A stretch of 64,000 nt of DNA from Odontocerum albicorne (GCA_949825065.1 OX463859.1:25189847-25253846); one strand, 5' to 3'; numbered from the stretch's first letter, positions 1 through 10,550 are shown. Notes: generated from the letters alone by a model not told the origin. Numbers and translations: made by a program.

Positions 1-545
1 ACAACTTTTCAAAGTTCCATATAGCCGTGTCACGCATATATTGGAAATTTCAATGAAATTATTGGAATTATTGAATATCTTTAGAAAACGCCAAGAAATG
101 CGTATTTTGCGTATTCAACAAAATGGATCGATAATGTAGGCTTGAATAAATGAATAGATTCTAAAGAAATGTTGAGTATAGTTGAAGACAATTTTATTTC
201 AAACCCTTTTCAATACTTCTTTCCAATGGCGGCCGATCGAAAAATTTCCCGGAATGGAATTTCAGCAAAACATTATAGAAATCATCCTTGTGTCATACGA
301 TTTACGGTAGGTAGGCAAACGTTTAAATATTTTATTATTAATACAATAAGGTAAGAAAAGGAAAGCAAAAAAGTTATCTATTTTAAATATTATTATTGAT
401 AGTGACTTGTAATCAAAATGAGAATTATTTTGTCGTATTTTCGCGAATATTTCGGCATATTATACTTGCTGAAAAGCAATGTATGCGAATTATTATATAC
501 TGATGATAACGGAATGTTAGCGGAGAATTTTAGAGTTTGATAAAA
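1..545. other. AT-rich non-coding sequence
   Basis: No recognisable gene or repeat. The longest open frame here (169-354, 61 codons) has no family resemblance that I can see and looks like chance. Confidence 0.5.
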
Positions 546-559
546 AAAATTGTATTATA

Positions 560-965
560 ATACGTCAAGTGACAATGTATGACAGAATATGGAGAGAAAT
601 GCGTATTAGTGAATGTGATATTAAGGCTGTTTTATTGAGTACGATGAAGAAGATAACCTTTAGATGGTTTGGGCATGTAGAACAAATGCATAAAAAAATA
701 CTTACAAAATAAATAAATAATGCAAATGTGAGAGGCAGAGGAAGATCAAGGAAAGTGTGGTTCGATCAACTGAATGATATTTTGAGAGAAATAAATTTTA
801 AAAGTTAAATAAATCTTTGTAGGTGTGTGAGAAACTGTATAGATGTAGAAGAAGCAAAATATGCATGTCGCGATAGAAAAGTCTGGGGTTCTTTTCTTTT
901 GTATACTTCGACACGGAAACGGTGTGATGCTATGTTTGTATGTAGATACCTTATATAATACTTCC
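560..965 (+). pseudogene. LINE-A reverse transcriptase 3' end, fragment 1
   Basis: Degenerate C-terminal end of a non-LTR retrotransposon polyprotein. The plus strand reads through a block with the typical RWFGHVEQM signature near 663-690, then a basic GRGRSRKVWFDQLNDIL stretch (about 730-785), then VEEAKYACRDRKVWGS (about 846-893), which is the usual order at the end of RTE/Jockey-like polymerases. Frames are broken by stops (a taa near 709) and indels. A second copy of the same family lies at 61075-61640, and the two also agree in the region after the protein end (cacggaaac..gtgatg..atgttt). The domain order is seen in the sequence; the clade is uncertain. The piece is 5'-truncated, as is usual for LINEs. 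Confidence 0.8.
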
Positions 966-1735
966 GATAAATACAGTACAACTTGTTGGGTTGATTTCCA
1001 TACGGTAGTCTTCCTATCAGTCAGAACGATGTCAAAGAAACCTTATTTAAAAACCTAGACTGAAACACTATTTAAAATAAATAGGTGCCAACGTGAATGA
1101 AACCTGCAGCCTTCGAGTCTAACAAATGTTTAATCAGCTAGGTAATGGAAGTCGGTAATATTGAATGAAACTGATTCAAAACTTACAGTTTTTATCGCGT
1201 GTTTATCATTTCAGGCTTGACTAGTTTTGACGCACAAATTGGGCGTCATTTTCATTTAGCTAACTCTTTCGATAACCTCAATATAAGTTGAAATTTAAGA
1301 CTTTGTCTGCATTTTAAATTGAATATTTCAACTACGAGTATTTTAATGTTCTAAACATACCGTACCTTTTATAATACAAATAAATAAAATATTATATGTT
1401 TGAGAAAACCTTATACCATTTCCTATTTGTTATGTATTGCAAACTATTTGCCAATGAATTGAAAACACTCTAAAATATTCACTTTACTGTTGGCACCAGA
1501 AAGGCTGTGACCGATGTTTGCAAATATATCCGGATGCAAATACTATAGTATATCCGGATTGCAAATATATTCGGATGCAAATAGTACAGGAATAGAATCA
1601 CAGTGTCATCAATTAACGATTTTTACATTTACTTAAATGTAGCACAAATGTATTACTTATTATGTGCTTCTTTTATACAAAATAATATATCCCGTTGCTT
1701 TATTAATCGACAAAATACTGAGTTTTTACTTTATA
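966..1735. other. Non-coding; short internal repeats
   Basis: No gene is visible. At about 1514-1590 a short motif (gcaaatatatccggatgcaaat with variants) occurs three times in imperfect form. Confidence 0.4.
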
Positions 1736-2206
1736 CAGGTATTCGTCGACTTACGACCGCACTAGGTTCCGATAAACAGGTATTAAGTTGATCTGGTCGT
1801 AAGTCGGCTTATGCAATAATTTCCGTACATATGTACATTATAGTGCGTGAGGATATTTTAAGGCTGTTTTCTATGTTCTTGTTATAATCAGTGTATCACC
1901 ACTGTCATTTGTCGGGTTTCTCTATGGTTTCTTTTTTTATTATTTTTCGAGTTTGTCTTTGCTTTCTTCATTATATCATATCAGCATGCCTGATATTCGA
2001 ATATATTTACGTATTGCTTTGTTTTTTATTTTTACATTTGTTAGGATTAATACTGACCGCGACGCGCACATGCGCATAGTAATCCAATATGTAGCGTACA
2101 TGGACTGCTAGCGCCACGTTTAGCGCAGGCGGACAACCGATCGCGGATTATGGTCGTAATGTCGAACAGTCGTAAGTCGCATAGGTCGTAAGTCGACGAC
2201 TTACTG
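1736..2206. mobile_element. MITE with 24-bp-class inverted ends (cag...ctg)
   Basis: The left end (1736 on) and the reverse complement of the right end (to 2206) both contain cgtcgacttacgacc preceded by cag, giving imperfect terminal inverted repeats of about 24 bp. Both sides are bordered by tata (1732-1735 and 2207-2210), consistent with a TA or TATA target duplication. The inside has no transposase; it is locally GC-richer (about 2060-2200) and repeats the gtcgtaagtcg motif near both ends. This fits a short non-autonomous DNA transposon, perhaps of the Tc1/mariner group. The ends and flanks are seen; the superfamily is inferred. Confidence 0.7.
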
Positions 2207-3254
2207 TATATACTTTCTTATTTATTGCATAAACAAAATGTAGCAAACATTATTTTAATAACATATTCTATACGAATAATCTCAAATAATCAAATTTCGT
2301 TTTCCGACTAATTTCTAACTGAAGCAAATAAATATCAGTAATATCCTAGATTAAACCGTCCATTCTTGAAAGATCTTCCAAACAACAATAATAGTGCCAG
2401 ATGGTCCAGCACTAGAATGTTAAACAATAATGCGGTATCGATCTGGTAATTTCGCGAGATCAAACAAATTTCAATCACCATTCAAGCCATTTCCATTGAC
2501 GTTTTATTAAGAGATGTTTCCTTCTCCGTGTGGAAGTGGAAACTAAACTGGATAAGAAATGGATGATGCTACAGTGGCGTCTCAAGGGACGGAGAAGTTG
2601 AAATAAAAAGAGGAAATTATTCGATAGCGTCGAGTCCAAAATCTCTGATATCGGCACTGATATATTTTGGACGAATGAGTTGTGTACATTAATATGTTGT
2701 CCTATAAAAAGTTCCACATTTTTAGAATATATAGTATTAAGATCAAAATTATTTTTTTCCCTTCATTCCTAACGTGTTTAATGTATATTTTTATTAAAGG
2801 TAAGCACATTTTTAAAGTTCAGTACTAAAACCCAAATTGCTTGAAATATATTATAGTTAAGCACATTTTTTTGGTTCAGTGCTAAAACCCAAATTGCTTG
2901 AAAGTTTTTTTTGTCATAACTTTAAAGATGCAATAATTTAAGTTGTCTTTTTGGTGCTTGATTATTTTGACCAAACCAAAACAAATCAGCATATATTAAA
3001 AAAAAACTAAAGGTACAGTGTACGGTAACGATGTAGTGAGCGATTTTTCACCTTCCATTTCAACTCTTAAAGATGGAAGGTTGATTACTTAACATATGAT
3101 GACGATGACTTTGATCGAGAATAACGACTTAAGAGATTGCTTAGGTCATGAAAATATAGCATCTTATCAAGGCAATATATGTAAAATCTTTGAGATAACG
3201 CTACTTACAGTCTCGTCAAAAAAATTACTGAAAAAAACTGGACTTATAAACACA
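2207..3254. other. Non-coding; 46-bp motif repeated twice
   Basis: No gene. A 46-bp unit beginning taagcacattttt and ending cccaaattgcttgaaa is present at 2801-2846 and again at 2858-2904. Open frames here (for example 2475-2717 reverse) resemble no family. Confidence 0.4.
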
Positions 3255-3935
3255 ACACAACGCCTAAAGCTGAATGTGTTACTTTGACATATCGAAAGAT
3301 TTGCCAAGGTTTTTTTGTACTTCATATGTAGATTTCGAACATATACTCATATGTACGAGTATGCAGATGTGGGGAAGAACAAATTTAATGTATCTAATAT
3401 GATGGTCGCAGCCACGAGTTTTCTATCTTTATCATATATTTTTCGTAATATGTTTAATCTGTCAATCGTCGTTGCTAGGCCTCGTAGTCGACGACTTGCT
3501 TACCATTTCAACTTTAATTCAGTTGGAAAGCGATGACGTGCCGTGAACTTTATTTTTTTTTTAATTAAATGAGTCGTTGTACACCAGCAAACTTACCGGC
3601 CACATCGCTGTACTGGATCCGATGGTTCGAAGTGATACCATCTGAGCGCACCGGCATTTATTTTTTTCTCTTTTTTGAAAGAAAAAATATGACCGAAGTC
3701 ATATGTATCCCTATACCCCCGAATACTAGGCGGAAAAAATGCCAGTGTCGTTCGAAGGGAGTAGCACATCGCGGAGTTCGAACCGGCGACCTTTCGCACG
3801 GAAATCCAGTACGTTACCGTGTGGTCATGCACCTCAATCTGTCAATAATTGTCGGTTCGAATCCCGAGCTAGAGTGCGCTTCAGGGGAGTTAGCCAGACC
3901 TATGGTGATATTAAAATTGTTTTATTTCATACACA
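3255..3935. repeat. Dispersed repeat R, copy 1 (split by a SINE)
   Basis: This sequence resembles 4228-4510 and 19535-20010 in the same order: a gacatatcgaaag block, a block around tatgcagatg, a block around atgg/accgcag-cc, then taatctgtcaa and a late gaatcccgag block. It is interrupted at 3467-3835 by a SINE-B insertion. No protein homology is visible. The late block looks like a tRNA B-box (ggttcgaatcc, about 3853-3863), so R may itself be an old tRNA-derived element. Confidence 0.6.
3467..3835 (-). mobile_element. SINE-B, full length, with 11-bp target duplication
   Basis: tRNA-derived SINE in reverse orientation. Its 5' head at the high-coordinate end reads gaggtgcatgacc; a pol III B-box (gttcgaactccgcg on the reverse strand) lies near 3772-3785. 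The middle carries the characteristic atgacttcggtcatat hairpin (about 3690-3705), and the 3' end reads gaggcctagcaacgacg. The 11-bp sequence aatctgtcaat flanks it at 3456-3466 and 3836-3846 and is a clean target-site duplication. Related copies lie at 11609, 21192, 39925 and 42248. Open frames in this interval are by-products of the SINE and are not genes. Confidence 0.88.
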
Positions 3936-4227
3936 TATATTGTATATTTTATTTTTATTAAACGGATCCCTAATATAGTACTACCAGGATGACTACCTCG
4001 TCTTTCTGTCTCTAAGAATGGCTCTGACTGTAAAAACTGTCTGAATAATCACTCCACTATCTCCAAGAACAATGAGGGGTACGATAACCGAGGAACAATT
4101 GAAACAATTATTGTGATACCGGCTAGGGGAGAATTCAAAGTAAATTGAACAACGCAAAAAGATGGAGAAAATGTTGAAATGACTCATTATGTCAATATAC
4201 GCCCATGTTTTTAAATATTATCTCAAT

Positions 4228-4510
4228 TCACAAAATTATAAAGCATAACAGAGTCTTAAGTTCTACATCGAAAATATTCAACGACTTAACTCTTAAATCT
4301 TCAAAGATTTCTTTGTAGTTCGTCGTCCTTTGGTACATGTTCTTACCAAATATGTTGTTCATAACATATGCAGATGCGGGAAAGTATCCTATCTTATGAC
4401 CGCAGCAACCACCTTCCAATTCTTACACTTGCATATGTTTACTTTGTAATATTTTTAATCTGTCAACAAAACCGGGCTCTAATCCCGAGTTAAACCGCAT
4501 TTTAGAAGAT
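4228..4510. repeat. Dispersed repeat R, copy 2 (uninterrupted)
   Basis: Collinear with copy 1 but without the SINE. At 4458-4490 it reads through ttaatctgtcaa directly into the gctctaatcccgag block, so it serves as the unoccupied counterpart of the SINE-B insertion site at 3456-3846. Confidence 0.6.
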
Positions 4511-4654
4511 TTTCCTCTTTTAACGGCGTAACATAAATACTTTTTTTAATTTTTTTTAATCATGGAAAAGAGGCTTGTTTCACTGTGTGGTATCACGTTT
4601 ATATTTTTTTAATAAAATAAATAAAACGAATATTTTTTATTTTGTATTCACCAC
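4511..4654. other. AT-rich spacer
   Basis: T-rich, low-complexity spacer with no recognisable content. Confidence 0.4.
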
Positions 4655-4750
4655 TGTTTAATTAGAGTTTACTACCGGTTTCAAGGACCTCCGTCTTCCT
4701 CGTCAGGTGAAGTTTCAAGGACCTCCGTCTTCCTCGTCAGGTGAAGTGCT
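4655..4750 (-). repeat. Hairpin-repeat family, partial copy with 34-bp tandem duplication
   Basis: Read on the reverse strand this gives cctgacgagg...ccttgaaaccggtag, matching the arm of the hairpin repeats at 5525 and 21836. A 34-bp unit (gtttcaaggacctccgtctt...) is duplicated head to tail at about 4678-4746. Only one arm is present. Confidence 0.6.
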
Positions 4751-5059
4751 TTTTTCATTAATATTATTTGCGATAGCAGTTTTTAGTTTTGGTCCAGCAG
4801 AGATGTTTTAAGTCTTTTCTAGTTCACGACTCTTCATTTTCCTCGTCGTCTCTTGCTGTCTATGCTGACTATAACCAGTTAGTTTTTCCTGGATTTCCAT
4901 AATTATTTGTACCGATTAAATTTTTTGTTCTTTTGGCAACCGATGACCTTGTTATGTAAGATTTTTTCTATTTGTTTGTTTTTGAAATCTTGGTACCCCA
5001 TATTTGTTCTCTACATCAATAATGTAAATCTCCCGCCTTTCTCTCAAATCTGCCAAATC
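4751..5059. other. Non-coding, nothing recognised
   Basis: No coding or repeat signal was found. Confidence 0.35.
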
Positions 5060-5284
5060 CATTGTATTGTATTATAATACAATTTAGTTGCATGATATAC
5101 AGTACAATCTGTCAAAACTATTGCCATGTGGCCATCTCTTACGATCAACCAGAAATATATTAAAGATGCGTTAAGTAAGAACCAGACTGGAGTCCTTTTT
5201 TTAAAATCTGGTTTCCAATGGGAATCAAACCCGCAATACGGCGTTGGGACACAGGCGTCTCACCAACTTGGCCATGGAGGTTGT
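5060..5284 (-). mobile_element. SINE-A copy
   Basis: tRNA-derived SINE in reverse orientation. The head (high coordinates) contains an A-box-like cctccatggccaagttggtgag and a B-box-like gcgggtttgattccc (about 5217-5231 on the reverse strand). A body with the aaaatctggtt/ggactccagtctggtt pair follows. The tail runs through the LINE-like segment with tggccacatggcaa to a polymorphic taatacaatacaat end. Relatives lie at 10342, 12568, 16622 and 19600. Confidence 0.85.
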
Positions 5285-5524
5285 CTAAATTGCATGGTGG
5301 ACTGGCAGAGATTGCTACGTAATAAAAACGTGTTTTACAATAAAGTTTAAAATAACTTTTATTCATGAAATTAAGATTGTTTTCAGAACTGTATTCTTGA
5401 ACTGAGCTGTTAAGAGCATCACCACTCGTACACGGAATGACCTAAATTAACGGTTTTCCCGATATCGATATCTTCCATATCTTGGAAGGATTAATTGAGG
5501 ATTAAACTTCTGAATAAACTTTGT
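5285..5524. other. Non-coding; 60-bp segment shared with 58085-58150
   Basis: At about 5455-5515 the sequence (gatatcgatatctt, then atatcttgg, then aattgaggattaa) is clearly similar to 58095-58150. This is a short dispersed repeat. No gene. Confidence 0.45.
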
Positions 5525-5737
5525 AGTTGTAATTTGTTTTATCAAACACTGTTTATTCCACTGTTTGTGACGGTATAACCCTACCGGTTTCAAGGCTTTC
5601 ATCTTATCATCAGGGGAGCACAAACAAGTCTTGTATGTGCTCCCCAGATGATGAGGGGAAATCCTTGAAACCGGTAGGGTTATGCCATTAGAAGAAGTGG
5701 AATAAACAGTGTTTGATAAAAACAAATTACAATGTCT
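5525..5737. repeat. Hairpin (foldback) repeat, interrupted at its right end by piggyBac
   Basis: Long imperfect inverted repeat. The left arm runs from about 5525 (gtaatttgttttatcaaaca...) through ggtttcaaggcttt and atcatcaggggagcac. The right arm mirrors it (gtgctcccc, then ccttgaaaccggtaggg, then gtttgataaaaacaaattac). The loop is short, around 5625-5635. A related full hairpin is at 21836-22095 in the opposite orientation, with half copies at 4655 and 37195. The homologous sequence continues on the far side of the piggyBac element at 8004-8022 (acctccacaatg). Confidence 0.75.
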
Positions 5738-5741
5738 TTAA

Positions 5742-7999
5742 CACCAGGTTTACGGGCATTTTTTATATACCCATCTCTACGGGCACCCGTCAAATAGACG
5801 GATAAAAACAATTACTTTTTTTTCTTCTTTTTAAATGATTTATTTAACTTAAATAATACTAAAATAGACATAATATAAACATAGAAATATTATTACAAGT
5901 AAAATGGTAAAGGGAGTGACAATAAAAATAATATATTAAACTATTCAGAACATTTCTTACAAACATATTCAATTTTCTTAGTACATTTTCCACCCACAAT
6001 ATTTTTACATTTTGTACATGCGTTATTGCTTCTATTTTTTTACAACAGCCTATTTGATATTTTTTGCGTATTTGAGAAGTGGTGTTCCGTGATTGAAGAG
6101 AAACGGATGCTGTCTGATGCGGTTCATTATCTCCCTTGGCTAGTTCCTCGGCCAATTGAAATAAGAAGTCCTTTCTTGATACATTGAGTCCAGTGCATTA
6201 TTTATAAAGTATCCATGCATTTAGTGCAGCCAAATCCAATATATAGAAGAAAACTTGAAGGGGCCATCAACCACATCCTGATTTGACGGAGTATTTTCGA
6301 GCCATTTGGTCAACAACATCTACACCACACTTGGTCTTATTGTAATATCTAATTGTTTCTGGTAAACGTTTATCGTTGTTTTTGAATTTTACGAATGTAT
6401 GCTTTGTATTTCGTGTTCCCTTGGTTTTGAATTTTACAAATGTATATTTTACGAATGTATGTTTTGAATTTTACGAATGTATGCTTTGTGCTCAGAAGAA
6501 GGGCTTTTATTGTTGGTTTACTTTTATAAACGGTTAGTATACAGTTATCAGATTTATATAGTTGTGAAGAAAACAATTGCATCTTATCTTTTTTCTCTCT
6601 TACTATTTTTGGAAGCTCTCTTTTGTTGGATTGAATGGTTCCAACCAATGTTGTTTTTTCCAATAATAATTTCTTGGTAAGTGGAATACTTGTGAAAAAA
6701 ATATCAGTTGTTATGGTCCTCCCTTCCCGTAAATACGGTTGGGCTAATTTTAAAACTACGTGTTCGCCTAAAGGTGTCGATGATCGGGTTTCATCTTTTC
6801 CGAAATAAGGAAAACCATTTAAAACATATTTCAATTTCAAATCGACTGCCAATCAAAATTTTATATCAAATTTATTTGGTTTATTCGGCATACCATATAT
6901 TGGGTGAATCGGCATCGGCATCTAGCTTTCGTTGGGAATAATTGTTTATGAATAGAAATATTTTCGTGCGGCTTATAACAAGATTGAGAGTTTTTTATAA
7001 ATCTATTCCAGGTTTCAGACACTAAAGCGAATTTATCCGTATGCAATCTTTCAGATCGTTCTGTTTTTTTTTCGAACCGTATGAACCGAAGTATTTCTAT
7101 GAACTGATCTCTGGGCATTGTTTTTGAAAAAAAAAAGGAGGCCCCCATTTTTTGCACCACAAATAAGAAGCTTTTAGCGATTTCGCTTCAAATGCCCCCC
7201 TGGCATATAAAATCGCTATAACAATTTTCGATTGTTCAAAAGAAATTGTCAAACCCTTTTTTAGAACACGGCGCGCTTCTGTTTTTGTGCAGTCTTTGAT
7301 ATGTTCTAGCATGCGCGTATAAATTATTAGTTAAAAAGCACTTTGCACATGACCCGAAATCACATTTCTTTTGGAATATCCAGTAGGTCTTGCGACACCT
7401 TTGAATATTGCGTGAATGGGTAGTCTACCGCTGGACCCACCTGCTTTAAATCCTACCCATTGCGTTTCATCAACTGCAGTTTCTGTTGCATTGGTTTTAA
7501 AGGTGGAGATGAAGATCAACTTCGCCAGACTTCAACGCTCGAAGATAACTTTTTTTATACCAGTCGATCTCTCTAGAATGCTCATAAAACTTGATTGCCC
7601 CATAAATCATAATGCACCATAACACATGTGTAGGTAGCCCATGGAATTTGGTTTTGAAACAAAAAAATCCTTCACACCAATGACATTATTTTTTTTTTGC
7701 TTTACACAAATTGTTACACTATGATTATGTTGTTTAAAAGTAACAAATGGGACAAATTCAATAGGGTTATTTATTAAATTACCAAACCCATCAATTTGAC
7801 GGGTGTCAGTAAAGATAGGTATAAAGCGACCAAATTTTCAAAAATTTCCACAATGAGAAGAAGATAAAAATAGAGTAAATATATTTGCATTGTTCAATTA
7901 TAAAAAATCATAAAAAACCCAGCAAAAATACTGTGTTTTATAAAATTGGTTAAAGCAAATCGGAAAACCGTCAATTTGACGGGTGCCTTAAACCTAGTG
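5742..7999 (-). mobile_element. piggyBac-like transposon, complete ends
   Basis: The element is bordered by TTAA on both sides (5738-5741 and 8000-8003), the exact target used by this superfamily. The terminal inverted repeats are caccaggttta at the left and cactaggttta (reverse complement) at the right. Inside each end lies an imperfect palindrome, ccgtcaaatagacgg (about 5788) or ccgtcaatttgacgg (about 7968); a related catcaatttgacggg also occurs near 7788. The length of 2,258 bp is normal for piggyBac. The single transposase gene lies on the reverse strand and is broken, so this copy is not autonomous. Ends and target duplication are seen directly. Confidence 0.93.
5941..7620 (-). pseudogene. 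piggyBac transposase pseudogene
   Basis: Decayed DDE transposase on the reverse strand, covering most of the family length in several frames. In protein order: an ETQWVGFKAGGSSGRLP block with the downstream IFKGVARPTGYSKRN (about 7331-7480), a KDCTKTEARRVLKKG / YLWCKKWGPPFF domain (about 7120-7305), and a MPRDQFIEILRF helix segment (about 7075-7115). The first catalytic region follows as ENISIHKQLF (about 6930-6960), then TDIFFTSIPL (about 6685-6715) and the GVDVVDQMARKYSVKSG block (about 6285-6335). A cysteine-rich C-terminal finger (ACTKCKNI, then VCKKC) ends at a tag at 5941-5943. Two of the three catalytic aspartates are visible; the first is replaced by histidine (IHK where relatives have IDE). 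At least four frame changes separate the blocks. A small tandem repeat (gaattttacgaatgtatg) at about 6385-6485 has expanded inside the gene. Confidence 0.9.
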
Positions 8000-8003
8000 T
8001 TAA

Positions 8004-8049
8004 ACCTCCACAATGTATTGCCTTAACTATGAACAATAAACTTTGTATG
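8004..8049. repeat. Outer remnant of the hairpin repeat between piggyBac and mariner
   Basis: The sequence aaacctccacaatg...ccttaac is the reverse complement of a stretch at 21820-21845 (cttaaggtattaactgtgga, then ggttt). This shows that the hairpin-repeat unit extends past the piggyBac insertion. Confidence 0.55.
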
Positions 8050-8051
8050 TA

Positions 8052-8989
8052 CTAGGTAAGTCCAGAAAGTAAGTGTACTGAATTTTTTTAGGTTACAATT
8101 TTTTTTATTTAAACAAAAAAATTACGTGGTTACTGTAGTACATATGTAAGCTATTTTTCGACATAGTCGCTATTCCTCTCAATGCAGGTGGTGAAGCGGG
8201 GTGTCAACTTTTTGATGCCTTCCTCGAAGTAGTTTCCCGCCAACCCCTCCGTCCACTTCTCCACCTCCTCCTTTATCTCCTCGTCGGTTGAAAACGTTTT
8301 TCCACACATGTGTAGCTTCAGGGAGGTAAAGATATAGTAATCTGAAGGTGCAAGGTCCGGGGAATGCGCGGGATGGTTCAGGACATCCCATTTAAACGAG
8401 GCGAGCAGTTCCTTCGTGGCGTTGGCCATGTGTGGTCTGGCATTGTCGTGCAGTATGCAGACTCCCTTTGTCAGCATGCCTCTCTTGAATCGCCCTTCGC
8501 AATTTTTTTAGGGTCTCACAGTATCTTGCAGAGTTGATGGTCTCCCCTTGAGGCATATATTCAATTAAAATTATGCCTTGACAGTCCCAAAACAATTTCC
8601 ACAGTAACAATTGAAGGTCTTCCGCTCCTCTGATCATCATGCACAGACGTACGACCGTTTTTAAACTCGCGACACCACTTGTACACACTCGTATGATTCA
8701 TAGCTTTATCACCATATGCAGTTTTCACCTCATTATAAACCTCAACCGGAGGTTTTTCCTTCCAAACGAGATAACGGATGACGACCCGTATTTCGCACTT
8801 GGCGGGAGATTGGAGTTACATTTTTCACGAAACGTATTGTCGCGTCGACACTTCTCAACGTACTGACCTCAAACTGGTCTCGTTGTGGAGGGGAAAGGTC
8901 AGGCAACACGGAAGTGTAGCCAATATGTCGAAAATAAAATCCATCCGGTCGTGAGAGCCTCAGTACACTTAGTTTCTGGATACGCCTCG
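8052..8989 (-). mobile_element. mariner element, internally deleted, intact ends
   Basis: The 29-bp terminal inverted repeats at 8052-8080 and 8961-8989 match at 23 of 29 positions and share the inner taagtgtactg. TA dinucleotides flank both ends (8050-8051 and 8990-8991), the mariner target duplication. At 938 bp it is about 350-400 bp shorter than a complete mariner, and the missing part is in the middle of the transposase. Confidence 0.93.
8151..8821 (-). pseudogene. mariner transposase pseudogene with central deletion
   Basis: The reading starts at an ATG complement at 8819-8821 whose second codon is a stop. It continues with a helix-turn-helix region (MNHTSVYKWCREFKNGRT, then DDQRSGRPSIVT; about 8600-8700). 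It then jumps directly into WDCQGIILIEYMPQGETIN (about 8530-8585), so the segment carrying the first catalytic aspartate is absent. A further frame change leads to LHDNARPHMA (second aspartate) and HPAHSPDLAPSDYYIF (third aspartate, DD34D-type spacing), ending in SDYVEK and a tag at 8151-8153. It therefore has one large deletion, at least two frame changes and a stop. Confidence 0.92.
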
Positions 8990-8991
8990 TA

Positions 8992-10341
8992 TAACTGAGC
9001 CATTTTGCCAAAGCATGAGTAAAATTGTGCCTGTTGTCATTATGTGTGTAAATTTAGACTTTTGGTTATTTAATTTATTTTCTTCTTATTAAGTTGAATC
9101 TCATCTAATGAAAAATAAATAACCTGCCTGGTTTATTGCCATATAACAATCTTTATTAATATAGATATGCGACGTGAGAATTTCTCGTAAAATTTAAAAA
9201 GTTAGCTCTAAAAGAAGATCATAGATTAACTATCTTAACTTCTTCAGAACTGACGTCCATTTCAAAGGACGCAGAGTTCATATGCACTTTGTAAACAAGT
9301 TTATGGTATATTTCGGTTTTATGACAAACAATGAAGTGTAGAATACTGTATTATCCAATTTCAGCGTTGGGTGCGCCATCTATCGAAACGAATACGATAT
9401 AATATTGCAATTAGTGTAAATAATGCGTTTATAAGCAAGAATATTTTTTAAACCTTTGAAATTATTCAGGTCTAAAGAGGAGATGCAAGAAAGCAGCTGA
9501 CTGATCAGTCAGTGTGCTACAAACATGCTGAAGTGCTGACCAACGATTTTGAAAGTTGCGATTGACACTGACAAGGCCGATTCTGACTTAATAATAAAAA
9601 AGAAAGATAATAATGATGATGATCTAAAAAAATATATTGATTCAGCCCGTAAAATACCGTTTAGTTCGCTGAATATAATAATCAAAGCGGAAAATGAGTT
9701 GATAATCAAATAATGAAATACCGAGCCCGTTCACTATTCCCACAATGGCAGTTGGTTCCGTTTCCCGAGAGCCTGATTATTATTTTCCTAGTTCCTACCC
9801 TACTCTATGGATTTCCATTAAAACTTCAATACTATCCTATCCGCTTTAATTATGACCATTTTGGACTGTGAAAGGGTGGTTTCGATTGAGTGATAGAATT
9901 TAATCATTTGTACTCGTTTATAGCGAGTGCAATTTCAGTTTTTATATATAAGCAGTCCTATTAGGAAGAAGGTGGCCTTTGGTTCTTTTCTATCTCTTTT
10001 CTTTATCTACACATTGAAGTTTGGTTTCCTCATATCAACAGATGGATGTTTGAGAAACAGTCAGCGTGTTACCAACATATGTCAGCATTAATTAGCAGGA
10101 TCCACATGCCTGTTATTACATATCTGCGAGAAGGGCGAATAAGGCTGTACATCTAGGATAAGCCTGTGTTCTCACATGGACTCACATGATCGACGTGAAG
10201 AAGCAGCTCAAGATAGACGTTGGAGTGGTGAGAAGATTCTTCACTACGAGGTCCAATAACGACGACGTCGAGTTTTGTCAATATGTGCGATGATAAACTG
10301 CGTGTTTCGTACCAACTTCAGTGGTTCTAAATAACAATACT
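8992..10341. other. Non-coding, nothing recognised
   Basis: About 1.3 kb without a gene or recognised repeat. GC content rises slightly around 9720-9800 and 10040-10320 but no family-level protein match is visible. Confidence 0.35.
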
Positions 10342-10550
10342 CGATTGTATTGTATTACACTTTTGTCGCGTACAGTACAATTTGGCGGGTTTATCACTAT
10401 CTAGCAATCTATACTAACCAAACATATCTTGAAGAGGCCTTTAGTTAAAACAAGACTGGCAACCTTTTTTCAAAGAATGTGGGTATCAATGAGAATTGAA
10501 CCCATAACCCCTGGGTTTGGAAGACTTATGAACAAGTTTACCGACGTCGT
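10342..10550 (-). mobile_element. SINE-A copy, degraded
   Basis: Reverse orientation. The B-box-like atgggttcaattctc (about 10492-10506), the body segment aggcctttagttaaaac and the tail tttggcgggtttat...tgtattgtattac match the other SINE-A copies in order. Confidence 0.78.

Noticed and set aside
3569..3961. A 130-codon frame as a small gene
   Set aside because: It lies across a SINE-B and the flanking repeat R; the basic and histidine-rich text is translated tRNA-like sequence.
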